DNA of 37,320 bases from JBBQVS01 sp038211295 (GCA_038211295.1 JBBQVS010000035.1:1-37320); one strand, 5' to 3'; counted from the first letter of the stretch, positions 1 to 8,353 are shown. The notes: generated from the letters alone by a model not told the origin. Translations and numbers: made by a program.

Positions 1-2
1 AG

Positions 3-200
3 TGTGGGACAGAGGTAGATCGAGACCACAATGCCGCTCTCAACATCCTGAACAAAGGACTGCAAACACTTTCGGGTGGGACGCACCCAACATTCGTCGC
101 GAGTGTAGAAGCCCCTGCGTTTACGCATGGGGTACGTCACTCAATCAAGTGGGAGAAAACGTTGTCGTTAGTATCAATGGTGCGTAAAAAAGAAACGTAA
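3..200 (+). pseudogene. tnpB: TnpB (IS200/IS605 OrfB) C-terminal fragment, cut by window edge
   Basis: Partial reading frame entering from the left edge; 65 codons are visible and there is no start in the window. It opens with CG, the second half of a zinc-ribbon Cys pair, followed by DRDHNAALNIL. That is the hallmark RuvC-III end of TnpB, carrying the last catalytic Asp, and the TnpB family is an RNA-guided nuclease of IS200/IS605 elements. The frame then reads through the element's right-end hairpin (112-132) and past the probable element boundary near 144-148, so the last ~18 codons are probably flanking DNA and the stop at 198-200 is fortuitous. Whether the rest of the gene is intact cannot be judged here. 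It overlaps the convergent membrane-protein gene by 56 nt. Identity as a tnpB remnant is secure; activity is unknown. Confidence 0.85.
112..148 (+). mobile_element. IS200/IS605-type right end: hairpin and TCAA cleavage-like site
   Basis: Arms CCCCTGCG (112-119) and CGCA-T-GGGG (124-132) form a subterminal imperfect hairpin with loop TTTA. This is the shape of IS200/IS605 right ends. It is followed 8 nt later by TCAATCAA (141-148). TCAA is the known right-end cleavage tetranucleotide of IS608-like elements, so the element probably ends at 144 or 148. The left end lies outside the window. In TnpB systems the omega-RNA covers this region and its guide is the sequence just beyond the end. Confidence 0.7.
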
Positions 201-1260
201 GCGCGTAGAATTGGACGGCCCAGAGTAAAAATGTATTTTTCGTTTGCCAGCCATAGAGGAGTGCCGCTAGTACCAGACCAATAGAGAGCCGCCCACAAGA
301 GACGAGTTCATGGTAAGAGTCGGGGGCCATAAATGTTATAAGCACAAGCTGAAACAGCCATACCAGGAGAACACTACTCCAACGCCTTTGCACAACCTCA
401 CTCATTAGAAAAATCCACCCAGCTACAGTTGGAACGAACATTACTGCGAAGAGTTGCCAAAATCTCTTTTGCTCTGCGAAAAAGACAAATAGGCCACGAA
501 ATGGGATATGCTCGAATGGCGGCGCAAATCTTACGCCTGTCTCTCCAAAGATACTCCACAAGACGCCATACCAGAGCAACAAGGGCGCACATGCTAGAAG
601 CGCGAAGCGGGCCACATCTATCCAGCGTCTATGCAGCAAAAAAGAGAGTAGATACCCAAGAGAGAATAAAATCGCCGTGTCGCGTGATAACACAGCAAGT
701 CCCATAGTTAGAGCGGCCCCGGTAAGTCGCCTTTTTTCTATGAGCAGCAGACCAACGCAGACGAGCGCATAGGTGAATGGCTCGGTTGTATCAAAAAGCA
801 GGGCCGCGGCCTGACCAAAGTAGAGGCCAAGTGCCAGACTAAACCAGGGTGAGAGGCCATGATTTACAAGCAGATATGCCGCGATTTCAACGCTAACTAC
901 TATCGCGACAAAATTTACTAGCAAAAGTACATAAGGTATGAGAACGGTTTGTCCAAAGCTCAACACAAAAATCAGCATAGGATAGACGATACGTTGATAG
1001 CGGTAGGGTGGCTTGTCCAAAAACTGTGATGCATGTAAAGGGTCACGCGCTATCTGATAATAGAATTGCCCATCATATCCAGGGTTTGCAGATGGAATAT
1101 GCAAAGTAAAACGTGTGCCGATATGTACATAACTAAGCGGTGTATAGTGATGTACCAACGTTATCACAACAAAGAAAAATATGTAGAGTAATGCGACAAC
1201 TAGCGAAGGTCTTAATAAAGCACCACGTACAGGACTTTCACTCACTTTTGTTGCTGTCAT
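145..1260 (-). CDS. polytopic membrane protein, glycosyltransferase-like (GT-C type?)
   Basis: About 371 residues with roughly ten hydrophobic segments spread over the whole length, so an integral membrane protein. Between the first two helices lies an extracytoplasmic-type loop with PGYDGQFYYQIARDP and, further on, YRYQRIVYPML. Loops of this kind are seen in polyprenyl-sugar-dependent GT-C glycosyltransferase-like proteins; the donor and product cannot be read from sequence. ATG at 1260 is preferred over an in-frame TTG at 1275: GAGA precedes it and there is a short gap after the upstream rel stop (1272), whereas the TTG has no ribosome binding site. It is the last gene of the rel unit. The stop TGA (145-147) lies in the TCAA repeat at the end of the adjacent insertion element, so the natural C-terminus may have been replaced by a few element-derived residues. 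Confidence 0.7.
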   Translation of the reverse strand: MTATKVSESPVRGALLRPSLVVALLYIFFFVVITLVHHYTPLSYVHIGTRFTLHIPSANPGYDGQFYYQIARDPLHASQFLDKPPYRYQRIVYPMLIFVLSFGQTVLIPYVLLLVNFVAIVVSVEIAAYLLVNHGLSPWFSLALGLYFGQAAALLFDTTEPFTYALVCVGLLLIEKRRLTGAALTMGLAVLSRDTAILFSLGYLLSFLLHRRWIDVARFALLACAPLLLWYGVLWSIFGETGVRFAPPFEHIPFRGLFVFFAEQKRFWQLFAVMFVPTVAGWIFLMSEVVQRRWSSVLLVWLFQLVLITFMAPDSYHELVSCGRLSIGLVLAALLYGWQTKNTFLLWAVQFYALTFLFYAPLILTTTFSPT

Positions 1261-1271
1261 TAGTGTATCTC

Positions 1272-3746
1272 TCAAGAGTGTTTGCCCAGGTCGCGCTCGA
1301 CATGGTTCACGTCTTTAATTTTTTCGATGCGCCCGAAGAGTCGTTGCATTTGCTCCATGTCGGTTACTTCCAGTGTCGCGCTGATAATGACCGTCTCACG
1401 ATTTCCACTGCGGCTCGTGCTGATGTGCGTACTGACGGAGGTCATGTTGACGCCGACATCGGATACCACCGTCGCGATATCGCGAATGAGGCCGGAACGG
1501 TCACGTGCCTGAATTACAACGGGCGCGAGATAGCGTTTTTGGCTCATGCCCGACCAGCTCACAGTGATGATGCGTTCGCGTTCACGTTCGCGGTATCGTG
1601 TAAGATTGCGGCAATCGGCCCGATGTACAATGACGCCCTTGCCGCGACTGATGAAGCCAACGATGGCATCATCGGGCAACGGACAGCAGCAGTTCGCAAG
1701 TTTGGTCAGCAAACCACTGACGCCCGCAACCTCTAACCGCGCCGAGTCGCCTTTTTTTAGCGTCGTTGTGTGCAAGTCCAATTTTTCTTCTTGCTCTTTT
1801 GTTTCTTTGCCTTCGCGTGGTTGCCAGCGTTCAAAAACCTTGACCGCCACCTGATGCGGACGAATGTCATCACCACCAATACCAGCCAGCAGGTCTTCTA
1901 GCTCAGCCATGCGATACTCTTCGCACAACCATTTTCCAGCATCTTCGGTCATGATTTCGATGCCGCGTGTCCCCAACGCTTTCAGCTCGCGGTCAAGTCG
2001 TTCGCGCCCAATCTGAATGTTGATGTGCCGCTCATGCACTTTGAGATACCGACGTATCTTGCTTTTCGCTGCGGCCGTCCGCGCGAAGTTGAGCCAGTCA
2101 CGCGTCGGGTGAGCAGTACGACTGATTACAATTTCCACAACTTCGCCGCTTTTGAGTTCATAGTCGAGCGGCACCATGCGCGTTATCAGCCTATCGCCAT
2201 CGCCGTTTTCAGAATTAGTGATGATACGCGCACCCGCGCAACTGTCACCGATCTTCGTATGCACACGGTACGCGAAGTCAAGCGGAGTCGAGCCGACAGG
2301 CAGGTCTTTGACCTCGCCACGCGGCGTGAAAATGAAGATTTGCTCCTGAAAGATATCGTCCTTGACCGCTTCAACAAACTCGGCATCGCTGGTGTTCGAG
2401 GAGTGGATTTCACGCTGCCACTCGGTAAGTTGGCGCAACCACGAGAGCAATTCTTTGGCGGAGGACGAGGCACTATCACCCACGTCTTTATAATGCCAGT
2501 GCATCGCGACTCCGTATTCCGCCATCTCGTGCATCTCGTGTGTGCGTATCTGCACCTCTACCAGGTGGTCGTCCTGACAAAAAATGGTGGTATGCAGGGC
2601 GCGGTAGCCGTTGGGCTTGGGGTTAGCAATAAAGTCTTTGATACGACCCTCTTTTGGCTTCCACAGGCTATGGACGTGTCCAAGCGCGACATAGCAATCC
2701 TGCGTCGTATCAACCAGAATACGGAAGGCGATCAGATCGTGTATCTGAGTGATGTCCGCTACTTTTTTCAGGTCTTCCAGACTCTCAACATCGCCCGCGC
2801 TTTTATACAGCTTTTTGTAGAAACTATAGAGATGCTTGACGCGGCCCGACACCTCGGCCTTGACCCCGATTGCCCGCATTTCGTCGCGCAAAATCGTACA
2901 GATATTCTCGACATACGAACGCCACTGCTTGCTCTCTTCCTCAACCTCGTCGCGCACCCAGGCGTAGCGTTCGGGTTCGAGCACGCTGAACGCCAGGTCT
3001 TCTAGCTCGCTCTCGATGCGCGACATGCCCAGGCGACCCGCGAGCGGAGCATAAATCTCGCGCGTCTCCAATGCCATCGTCAGCATCTCTTGACGGTCTC
3101 CCTCGTAAAACGGTCTACTCATGAGGCGCATAGCGTAAAGTCGATAGGCGAGTTTCATTAACACAACTCTGGGATCGTCCGCCATCGCGATAAACATTTT
3201 ACGAACTGTCTCGGCCTGTTGCCGCCGCATCGCCTCACGCACCCGCCGCTTCTTGCTTTCGGCAGGTGTGGCCTGTCCGGCCTCGTCGCGCTCCTCGCCT
3301 ACCTTGAGAGCGTTCGCGCCCGCGACACTCTGCTTCTTGCGTTCGAGAATATTCAGACGCGACATGCTGCCAACGATACGCGCCGTTGCTCCCCCAAGCA
3401 CACGCTCGACCTCTTCAAGTAAAAGCAGGTCAGCGTCCACCGCCTCAAAGATAAGCCCTGCGCCAATACCAACCGCATCGACGTGCATGATTTGCGCGAG
3501 AATGGTTGCGACAGCGAGGGCGTGTTCCAGTGGCGGAATTGAACGTGTGCCTGCAACACCTTTACACGTCTTCTGTGCAAGGTGCAAGGCTCCGATTACG
3601 CGATTGACCTCGGTTGGCGGCATGTAACGCCGTACCAGCGTCAGCAATCGCTCAATTTCTTCCAGTGAGTCCGGTGGGTTCGCCGATTCTGTTTGCTGTT
3701 CTACGAAGTTTTCAACCATGTTCTTATCTATATTCTCGTTCGTCAC
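1272..3746 (-). CDS. rel: RelA/SpoT-family (p)ppGpp synthetase with degenerate hydrolase domain
   Basis: 824 residues with the full long-RSH order: HD-like region (~60-210), synthetase (~290-410), TGS (~470-540), Cys-rich zinc-finger region with NCCCPLPDD, and C-terminal ACT domain. The hydrolase motifs are lost. The HD pair of LHDVVEDT is replaced by F100-E101, and the usual KLADRLHNMRT reads KLAYRLYAMRL (198-208). The synthetase looks intact: D337 in IHDLIAFRIL, RIKD at 368-371, and E398 in VEVQIRT. It is therefore probably a synthetase-only enzyme, as RelA is in proteobacteria, but still with the RxKD motif. It lies 15 nt downstream of an intact bifunctional paralogue and shares its promoter. 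The start is GTG at 3746 with a weak binding site; ATG at 3719 is the alternative. Confidence 0.93.
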   Translation of the reverse strand: MTNENIDKNMVENFVEQQTESANPPDSLEEIERLLTLVRRYMPPTEVNRVIGALHLAQKTCKGVAGTRSIPPLEHALAVATILAQIMHVDAVGIGAGLIFEAVDADLLLLEEVERVLGGATARIVGSMSRLNILERKKQSVAGANALKVGEERDEAGQATPAESKKRRVREAMRRQQAETVRKMFIAMADDPRVVLMKLAYRLYAMRLMSRPFYEGDRQEMLTMALETREIYAPLAGRLGMSRIESELEDLAFSVLEPERYAWVRDEVEEESKQWRSYVENICTILRDEMRAIGVKAEVSGRVKHLYSFYKKLYKSAGDVESLEDLKKVADITQIHDLIAFRILVDTTQDCYVALGHVHSLWKPKEGRIKDFIANPKPNGYRALHTTIFCQDDHLVEVQIRTHEMHEMAEYGVAMHWHYKDVGDSASSSAKELLSWLRQLTEWQREIHSSNTSDAEFVEAVKDDIFQEQIFIFTPRGEVKDLPVGSTPLDFAYRVHTKIGDSCAGARIITNSENGDGDRLITRMVPLDYELKSGEVVEIVISRTAHPTRDWLNFARTAAAKSKIRRYLKVHERHINIQIGRERLDRELKALGTRGIEIMTEDAGKWLCEEYRMAELEDLLAGIGGDDIRPHQVAVKVFERWQPREGKETKEQEEKLDLHTTTLKKGDSARLEVAGVSGLLTKLANCCCPLPDDAIVGFISRGKGVIVHRADCRNLTRYRERERERIITVSWSGMSQKRYLAPVVIQARDRSGLIRDIATVVSDVGVNMTSVSTHISTSRSGNRETVIISATLEVTDMEQMQRLFGRIEKIKDVNHVERDLGKHS

Positions 3747-3761
3747 ACAACATTCTTTTGT

Positions 3762-6140
3762 CTATACAGCGCGTTCCACACTTATCACATTCTTCACCTG
3801 TCGGAGGCGGCGGAAGATACGCTCCATCTGTTCAGTCACTCCGTTTGCCGCGTCTATTTCTAGTGTAGCGGTGATTACAGCTTTGTGCAACGTTGTATTG
3901 GTCATAGACGTGACCATTGTCATGTTTACGCCTGCATCGGCGACAACCGCCGCCACGTCTCGTAGTAGGCCAGAGCGGTCATGGGCGACAATCGTAACAG
4001 GTGTCAGGTAGGAATTCGACTCGACCTGGAGCCAATTTACATCGACTAGCCCATTCTTGCTACTCCGCCTGCGCTTGAGCACACGGCAATCCCTACGATG
4101 TACCTGCATTCCTTTCCGTGGACTCAATGCGCCAACAATTGTATCACCCGGAATAGGACAACAGCAAGAGGCAAGGCTTACAATATGTAGCGGCTGTACC
4201 TCATGCGCCTCTTTGTGATGTCTATTTTTCTCGTCTCGCACCTTCGCGCCGTCGAACAGGGGTAGGTCATACTGCTGCAAAAAGGGCATCAGATGTCCAA
4301 GTATCTGTTCCACCAGCAGGTCTTCGCGTCCCAACGCCACATAGACATCTTCAAGCGTGGCGTATTGTTGCAATATATCGTTTGCCACTTCATCATCGGT
4401 ATGCACCCGTTGCAACAACATCTCAATCTCCGCGTTCAAACCCGGTGTTCCTATAGCTTTAAGAGCCATATCTAGCCGTTCGTGTCCAAGTTGCAGGTTT
4501 ATCTCGCGCTCATATGTTTTCAGATAGCGACGAATTTTTGTACGTGCCGCCGCCGTGCGTGCAAACGAGAGCCAGTCGCGGGTGGGATGCGCTGTGCGGT
4601 TGACCATGATATCCACAATCTCGCCGCCCTTTAGCTCGTAGTCGAGCGGCACAAGACGCGTCACCAGTCGCCCCGTATCATCCATATTAGTAATAATGCG
4701 TGCGCCGGCACAATGGTCGCCCAGATCGGTGTGTATTCTATACGCCATGTCAAGCGGAGTCGAGCCACGCGGCAGGTCTTTAACTTCACCCTTCGGCGTA
4801 AACACGAAAATCTGCTCTTGAAATATATCGCCTTTGACCGCTTCAACAAACTCGTCGGCACTCTGGGGCAAGGCGCGTTGCCATTCGCGCAATTGCTTGA
4901 TCCAGCTCACCATCTCGCGATATGGGAGCCGCCAGCTATTGGGTGAGTTCTCATCTTTACCGGAAACGCGTTCGCGCAGATACCAGTAACTGGCGATACC
5001 ATAATCGGCGGTGCGCTGCATTTCATACGTGCGGATTTGAATTTCCGCGAGCAGGTTGTTCAGGCAGAATACAGTGGTGTGAAGCGATTGATACCCGTTG
5101 AATTTGGGCGTCGCGATATAGTCTTTGATGCGTCCGTCGGTTGGTCGCCAGAGGGCATGAATATGTCCGAGCGAGAGATAACACTCGTGGTCGGTATCGA
5201 CAAGGATGCGGAACGAAACAATATCGTGTATCTGACTGATGACGCTCCGCGCTTCTCCATCATCCTGTTGACGCGGCATATCTTCTAATTTGTGTTTGAT
5301 ACTCGCCAGATTTTTCCAGCGGACTCCTACCTCGGCATGAATGCCAGCGCGTTGCATCTCTTCGCTTAACGTGCGGCACACCTCATCGAGATAGGGTTGT
5401 CGCCGCCGCTTCTCGGCCTCGACCTCGCTGACCAACCACGCATATTTTTCAGGTTCAAGAATGCTCAGCACCAGGTCTTCCAGTTCCCATTGCACAAGTG
5501 CCATACCTAGACGACGCGCGAGCGGAACGAAAATTTCACTTGTCTCGCGGGCAATGCGTTCCTGCTTGTCGGGCTTCATCACAGAGAGGGTACGCATATT
5601 GTGTAAACGGTCCGCCAACTTGAGAATGACCACGCGTGGGTCTTCCGCCATAGCCAGCATCATCTTCCGTACCGTCTCGGTACGTTGGCGGCGTTTGTCA
5701 ATTGGTACTGGGGGCGGACTCTCGCCATCGCCTACAAGTCCGATACGAGCGTCAGCTGCATACTCCTTGTACTGTTTTTCAGCAATGGCGTCAAATTTTG
5801 TCACACCGTCGACAATACTCGCCACATCAGGGCCAAAGGATGCGCTCAACTCTTCGAGTGAGTAGTGCGTGTCTTCCACCACATCATGTAACAGGGCCGC
5901 GATAATTCCATCGGCATCAATTTGCATCCGTGCGACCAGAAGCGCAACGGCGAGGGGATGCTGAATATATGGCTCGCCAGAGCGACGCACCACCCCGCCG
6001 TGCGCCTCATTTGCCAGGTCGTAGGCATGTTGAATTCCCTCCAGGTCACGCGGAGCCAGGTACAAACGTGCTTCCGCAAACAAACTCTCAAGTGTGATCT
6101 GTGGTGGGATCAATTTCGTCTCCCGCGACACTGTTTTCAT
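3762..6140 (-). CDS. rel: bifunctional (p)ppGpp synthetase/hydrolase Rel
   Basis: 792 residues, the usual length of long RelA/SpoT homologues. It makes (p)ppGpp from ATP and GDP/GTP and hydrolyses it. The HD hydrolase is intact: H61 in YIQHPLAVA, H85-D86 in LLHDVVEDT, and KLADRLHNMRT at 174-184. The synthetase carries D306 in IHDIVSFRIL, RIKD at 337-340 (the RxKD type of bifunctional enzymes) and E366 in AEIQIRT. TGS follows at ~442-505, then the SCCCPIPGD zinc-finger region and a C-terminal ACT domain. ATG at 6140. It is the first gene of a minus-strand unit with a second rel and a membrane protein, transcribed from the promoter at 6257-6284 with a leader of about 110 nt. Identity is not in doubt. 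Confidence 0.96.
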   Translation of the reverse strand: MKTVSRETKLIPPQITLESLFAEARLYLAPRDLEGIQHAYDLANEAHGGVVRRSGEPYIQHPLAVALLVARMQIDADGIIAALLHDVVEDTHYSLEELSASFGPDVASIVDGVTKFDAIAEKQYKEYAADARIGLVGDGESPPPVPIDKRRQRTETVRKMMLAMAEDPRVVILKLADRLHNMRTLSVMKPDKQERIARETSEIFVPLARRLGMALVQWELEDLVLSILEPEKYAWLVSEVEAEKRRRQPYLDEVCRTLSEEMQRAGIHAEVGVRWKNLASIKHKLEDMPRQQDDGEARSVISQIHDIVSFRILVDTDHECYLSLGHIHALWRPTDGRIKDYIATPKFNGYQSLHTTVFCLNNLLAEIQIRTYEMQRTADYGIASYWYLRERVSGKDENSPNSWRLPYREMVSWIKQLREWQRALPQSADEFVEAVKGDIFQEQIFVFTPKGEVKDLPRGSTPLDMAYRIHTDLGDHCAGARIITNMDDTGRLVTRLVPLDYELKGGEIVDIMVNRTAHPTRDWLSFARTAAARTKIRRYLKTYEREINLQLGHERLDMALKAIGTPGLNAEIEMLLQRVHTDDEVANDILQQYATLEDVYVALGREDLLVEQILGHLMPFLQQYDLPLFDGAKVRDEKNRHHKEAHEVQPLHIVSLASCCCPIPGDTIVGALSPRKGMQVHRRDCRVLKRRRSSKNGLVDVNWLQVESNSYLTPVTIVAHDRSGLLRDVAAVVADAGVNMTMVTSMTNTTLHKAVITATLEIDAANGVTEQMERIFRRLRQVKNVISVERAV

Positions 6141-6256
6141 AATTAAAGTCCAGTCGATAGTAGGAGTTGCATTCTACAGTTATATCATATATTAGAAAAG
6201 AGAGAAAATAAATATAAATAACATACGTACACAATGCTAAACAAATGTTATTCTCT

Positions 6257-6284
6257 ATTATAGAGAGGAAAAAACACCTGTCAA
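6257..6284 (-). promoter_or_regulatory. near-consensus sigma-70 promoter for the rel unit
   Basis: On the minus strand, TTGACA (6284-6279), a 16-nt spacer and TATAAT (6262-6257): both hexamers match the consensus perfectly. The predicted start of transcription is near 6250, about 110 nt upstream of the rel ATG. A small dyad, CTCTA-TTA-TAGAG, covers the -10 box and could be a regulator site or chance. Confidence 0.8.
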
Positions 6285-6433
6285 GCAAAACGTAAAGAGT
6301 CCTACTGGAAGGATGAATTAAGGGGCAAAATCGGATACAGAAGTTGCGTATAGTGTTCTCTACTATAGGAAACTTTCTGGAAGAGGAAGCTTATTCCAGC
6401 ACAGAAGAAAAGAATGAGAGAGGCAAGAGAAAC

Positions 6434-6474
6434 AAAAACGAGGCTCCATCAAGAACACCCCTTGACGTTGCCTC
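6434..6474 (-). terminator. Rho-independent terminator after the zinc-ribbon gene
   Basis: Read on the minus strand, GAGGC (6474-6470) pairs with GCCTC (6444-6440). Inside that stem, TCAAG pairs with CTTGA around a 7-nt loop, with an internal loop between the two stems. A run of GTTTTTGTTT follows immediately. It lies just 3' of the stop at 6493. Confidence 0.7.
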
Positions 6475-6492
6475 TGCGTTTGATCACACGGG

Positions 6493-6798
6493 TTAGCGTG
6501 CGGCACGAGCCTTATCATAACAAGGGCTACAGTACACGGGACGGTCATTCTTGGGCAAGAATGGAACCTGTGTCTCAGAGCCGCACTCAGCGCAAGTAAC
6601 CGTGTGCATCTCGCGTGGCGCACGTTCGGCACGTCCACCCGCTCCACCTGATGAGTTACGGCGGGTCGCGCGACATGAAGCGCAACGACTTGGTTGGTTC
6701 ATCAACCCTTTTTGCTGGTAAAACTCTTGCTCTCCGGCGGTGAACACAAAATCGTTGCTGCACTCACGGCACTTTAATGTCTGGTCTGTGAAGTTCAA
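6493..6798 (-). CDS. small double zinc-ribbon protein (zf-trcl type)
   Basis: 101 residues with two CxxC zinc ribbons joined by a Gly/Arg-rich linker. The first reads LKCRECSNDFVFTAGEQEFYQQKG with a distal CASCR; the second reads CAECGSE, then VPFLPKNDRPVYCSPCY. This layout matches the family known from Pfam as 'probable zinc-ribbon domain' (zf-trcl), common in Chloroflexota and other environmental bacteria. Its function is unknown; nucleic-acid or protein binding is the usual guess. The start is TTG at 6798. There is no ATG before the first zinc ribbon, and a full AAGGAGGT lies 6 nt upstream, which decides the start. It is monocistronic, with its own terminator. Confidence 0.88.
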   Translation of the reverse strand: MNFTDQTLKCRECSNDFVFTAGEQEFYQQKGLMNQPSRCASCRATRRNSSGGAGGRAERAPREMHTVTCAECGSETQVPFLPKNDRPVYCSPCYDKARAAR

Positions 6799-6804
6799 AC
6801 TGGG

Positions 6805-6812
6805 ACCTCCTT
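6805..6812 (-). promoter_or_regulatory. Shine-Dalgarno site that fixes a TTG start
   Basis: AAGGAGGT on the minus strand, fully complementary to the 16S rRNA tail, six bases before the TTG at 6798. It is the strongest ribosome binding site noticed in the window and may compensate for the weak start codon. Confidence 0.85.
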
Positions 6813-7074
6813 GTGATATGTTGGTAGTCCTCCGGGTCCATATCCCTTGCAGAGTTCACCAGTTGTTCTCTCCCTCTACCAGCGTGGGCGGAATACTTGG
6901 ATGAGCTACTGTATGCGAGACCGAGATGGGATACCGAAAAAAGCATACACTATCTCCACCCATTTTACAAGACATTTTGCCCGCAAATGTAAGCCAGCTA
7001 ACAATTTCTTTATACTATCTTTATATGTACATCACCTATTTCATCTTCTTGACGCTTGTGAGAGAATATTTGTA

Positions 7075-7119
7075 GCAACGAGAGGCCGATAGAGACGCTA
7101 TCTCGCCCCTGTTCGTTGC
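7075..7119 (+). promoter_or_regulatory. nested hairpin in the tgt 5' leader
   Basis: Outer arms GCAACGA (7075-7081) and TCGTTGC (7113-7119) enclose an inner hairpin GATAG/CTATC (7088-7092 and 7098-7102). There is no U run after it, so it is not an obvious terminator. It sits 28 nt before the tgt start. It matches no riboswitch I can name; the preQ1 classes do not look like this. Function unknown. Confidence 0.4.
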
Positions 7120-7146
7120 GTAAACCGATAGAGATACAAGAGAGAT

Positions 7147-8325
7147 ATGCCAGCATTTTCATTTACCATTGACGCAGAGTGTCCCGATACATGGGCGCGA
7201 GCAGGCACGCTTCAGACGCCGCATGGGGTAATCCAGACACCTATCTTTATGCCCGTTGGCACGCAGGCAACGGTGAAAAGCGTCTCGCCCGAAGAATTGC
7301 ACGCGACGGGCGCACAGATTATCCTTTCCAATACGTATCATCTAATGCTTCGACCCGGCTCCGAACTGGTCTCGGACTTCGGCGGCCTTCACGCATTCAT
7401 GCACTGGGATGGCCCAATCTTGACCGATAGCGGCGGCTTTCAGGTGTGGAGTCTTGGGCATTTACGCACGCTAAACGAGGACGGCGTGACCTTCAAATCG
7501 CATATTGATGGCTCCGCGCACACGCTCACGCCCGAACGCGTCATGCATATCGAGGCTGAGCTTGGCGCGGACATTATTCTGCCACTCGACATTTGCGCCC
7601 CCTATCCATGCGCTCCCGAAGAAGCGCGGTCAGCAATGGAGCGTACTCACCGTTGGGAAGAGCGAGCGTGGATTGCCAAAGAACGACACAATCCGGCACA
7701 GACGCTGTTTGGCATCGTACAGGGAGCATTTGAGCCAGAGCTGCGCCGCCAGAGCGCGGAGAGTATCGGTAACATGCCCTTTCCCGGTCTTTCTATCGGT
7801 GGCCTTTCCGTTGGCGAACCAAAAGCGATGATGTGGGAGATGCTCAACGTGGTCACGCCCGCGTTACCACGTATGAAGCCGCGCCATCTGCTCGGCGTCG
7901 GTTCGCCCGAAGACCTCGTGATAGGTGTAGGTCTGGGCATGGATATGTTCGATTGTGTTCTCCCAACACGCGTGGCGCGACACGGCGGTCTCTTCACACG
8001 ACAGGGGCGCGTCAGCATTAAGGGGGCGCGTTTTCGTGCGGAACACAATCCCGTCGAGGTTGGATGCGACTGCTACACCTGCCGCAATTATAGCGCGGCC
8101 TATGTACATCATCTTGCCCGCACAGAGGAGCAATTGTATTATCGGCTCGGCAGCATTCACAACATTCGCTTTATGCTGCGACTAGCCGGCGAGCTACGGG
8201 CATCAATTCTTGCGGGAACCTACCCAGCGTTCCGTGACGAATTTCTCGCGACTTACATGCCCGCGTCTGAACAGGTGCGCGAGGCACAACGCGCGAAGTG
8301 GAAAATCGCGCGCGCGACACTCTAG
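7147..8325 (+). CDS. tgt: tRNA-guanine (queuine) transglycosylase
   Basis: 392 residues, normal length for bacterial Tgt. It exchanges guanine at position 34 of GUN-anticodon tRNAs for the queuosine precursor preQ1. Visible motifs: TPIFMPVGTQATVK near the N-terminus; DSGGFQ with general-acid/base D94; GGLSVGE (218-224); MFDCVLPTR with nucleophile D269; and the zinc site C307, C309, C312 and H338. The ATG follows GAGAG. One oddity: the base-binding loop usually FDEC(T/P)PYP reads LDICAPYP (147-154), so the conserved Glu next to D148 is Ile149. It is followed 28 nt later by a lipoate-enzyme gene. No queuosine biosynthesis genes are in view. Confidence 0.95.
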   Translation: MPAFSFTIDAECPDTWARAGTLQTPHGVIQTPIFMPVGTQATVKSVSPEELHATGAQIILSNTYHLMLRPGSELVSDFGGLHAFMHWDGPILTDSGGFQVWSLGHLRTLNEDGVTFKSHIDGSAHTLTPERVMHIEAELGADIILPLDICAPYPCAPEEARSAMERTHRWEERAWIAKERHNPAQTLFGIVQGAFEPELRRQSAESIGNMPFPGLSIGGLSVGEPKAMMWEMLNVVTPALPRMKPRHLLGVGSPEDLVIGVGLGMDMFDCVLPTRVARHGGLFTRQGRVSIKGARFRAEHNPVEVGCDCYTCRNYSAAYVHHLARTEEQLYYRLGSIHNIRFMLRLAGELRASILAGTYPAFRDEFLATYMPASEQVREAQRAKWKIARATL

Positions 8326-8353
8326 CACGTGGTCAAAGAAAGGAACGGTACAC

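Larger units (their letters stand above)
6141..6492. other. intergenic region between rel and the zinc-ribbon gene
   Basis: 352 nt without a gene. It holds the rel promoter (6257-6284), an AT-rich rel leader with no strong hairpin that I can see (6141-6250), a 6-bp inverted repeat CTGGAA/TTCCAG near 6370-6395, and the zinc-ribbon gene's terminator (6434-6474). The remainder shows nothing recognisable. Confidence 0.6.
6799..7146. other. divergent intergenic region, zinc-ribbon gene / tgt
   Basis: 348 nt without a gene. The zinc-ribbon Shine-Dalgarno is at the left end. A TATACT box (7011-7016) and a TTGACG box (7049-7054) are present, but neither has a convincing partner at the right distance, so no promoter is called. 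Close to tgt there is a hairpin-rich stretch (7075-7119). Confidence 0.5.

Noticed and set aside
2025..3005. 326-residue ORF antisense to the second rel gene
   Set aside because: It is a by-product of codon bias opposite a clearly conserved enzyme; the sequence has no domain-like motifs.
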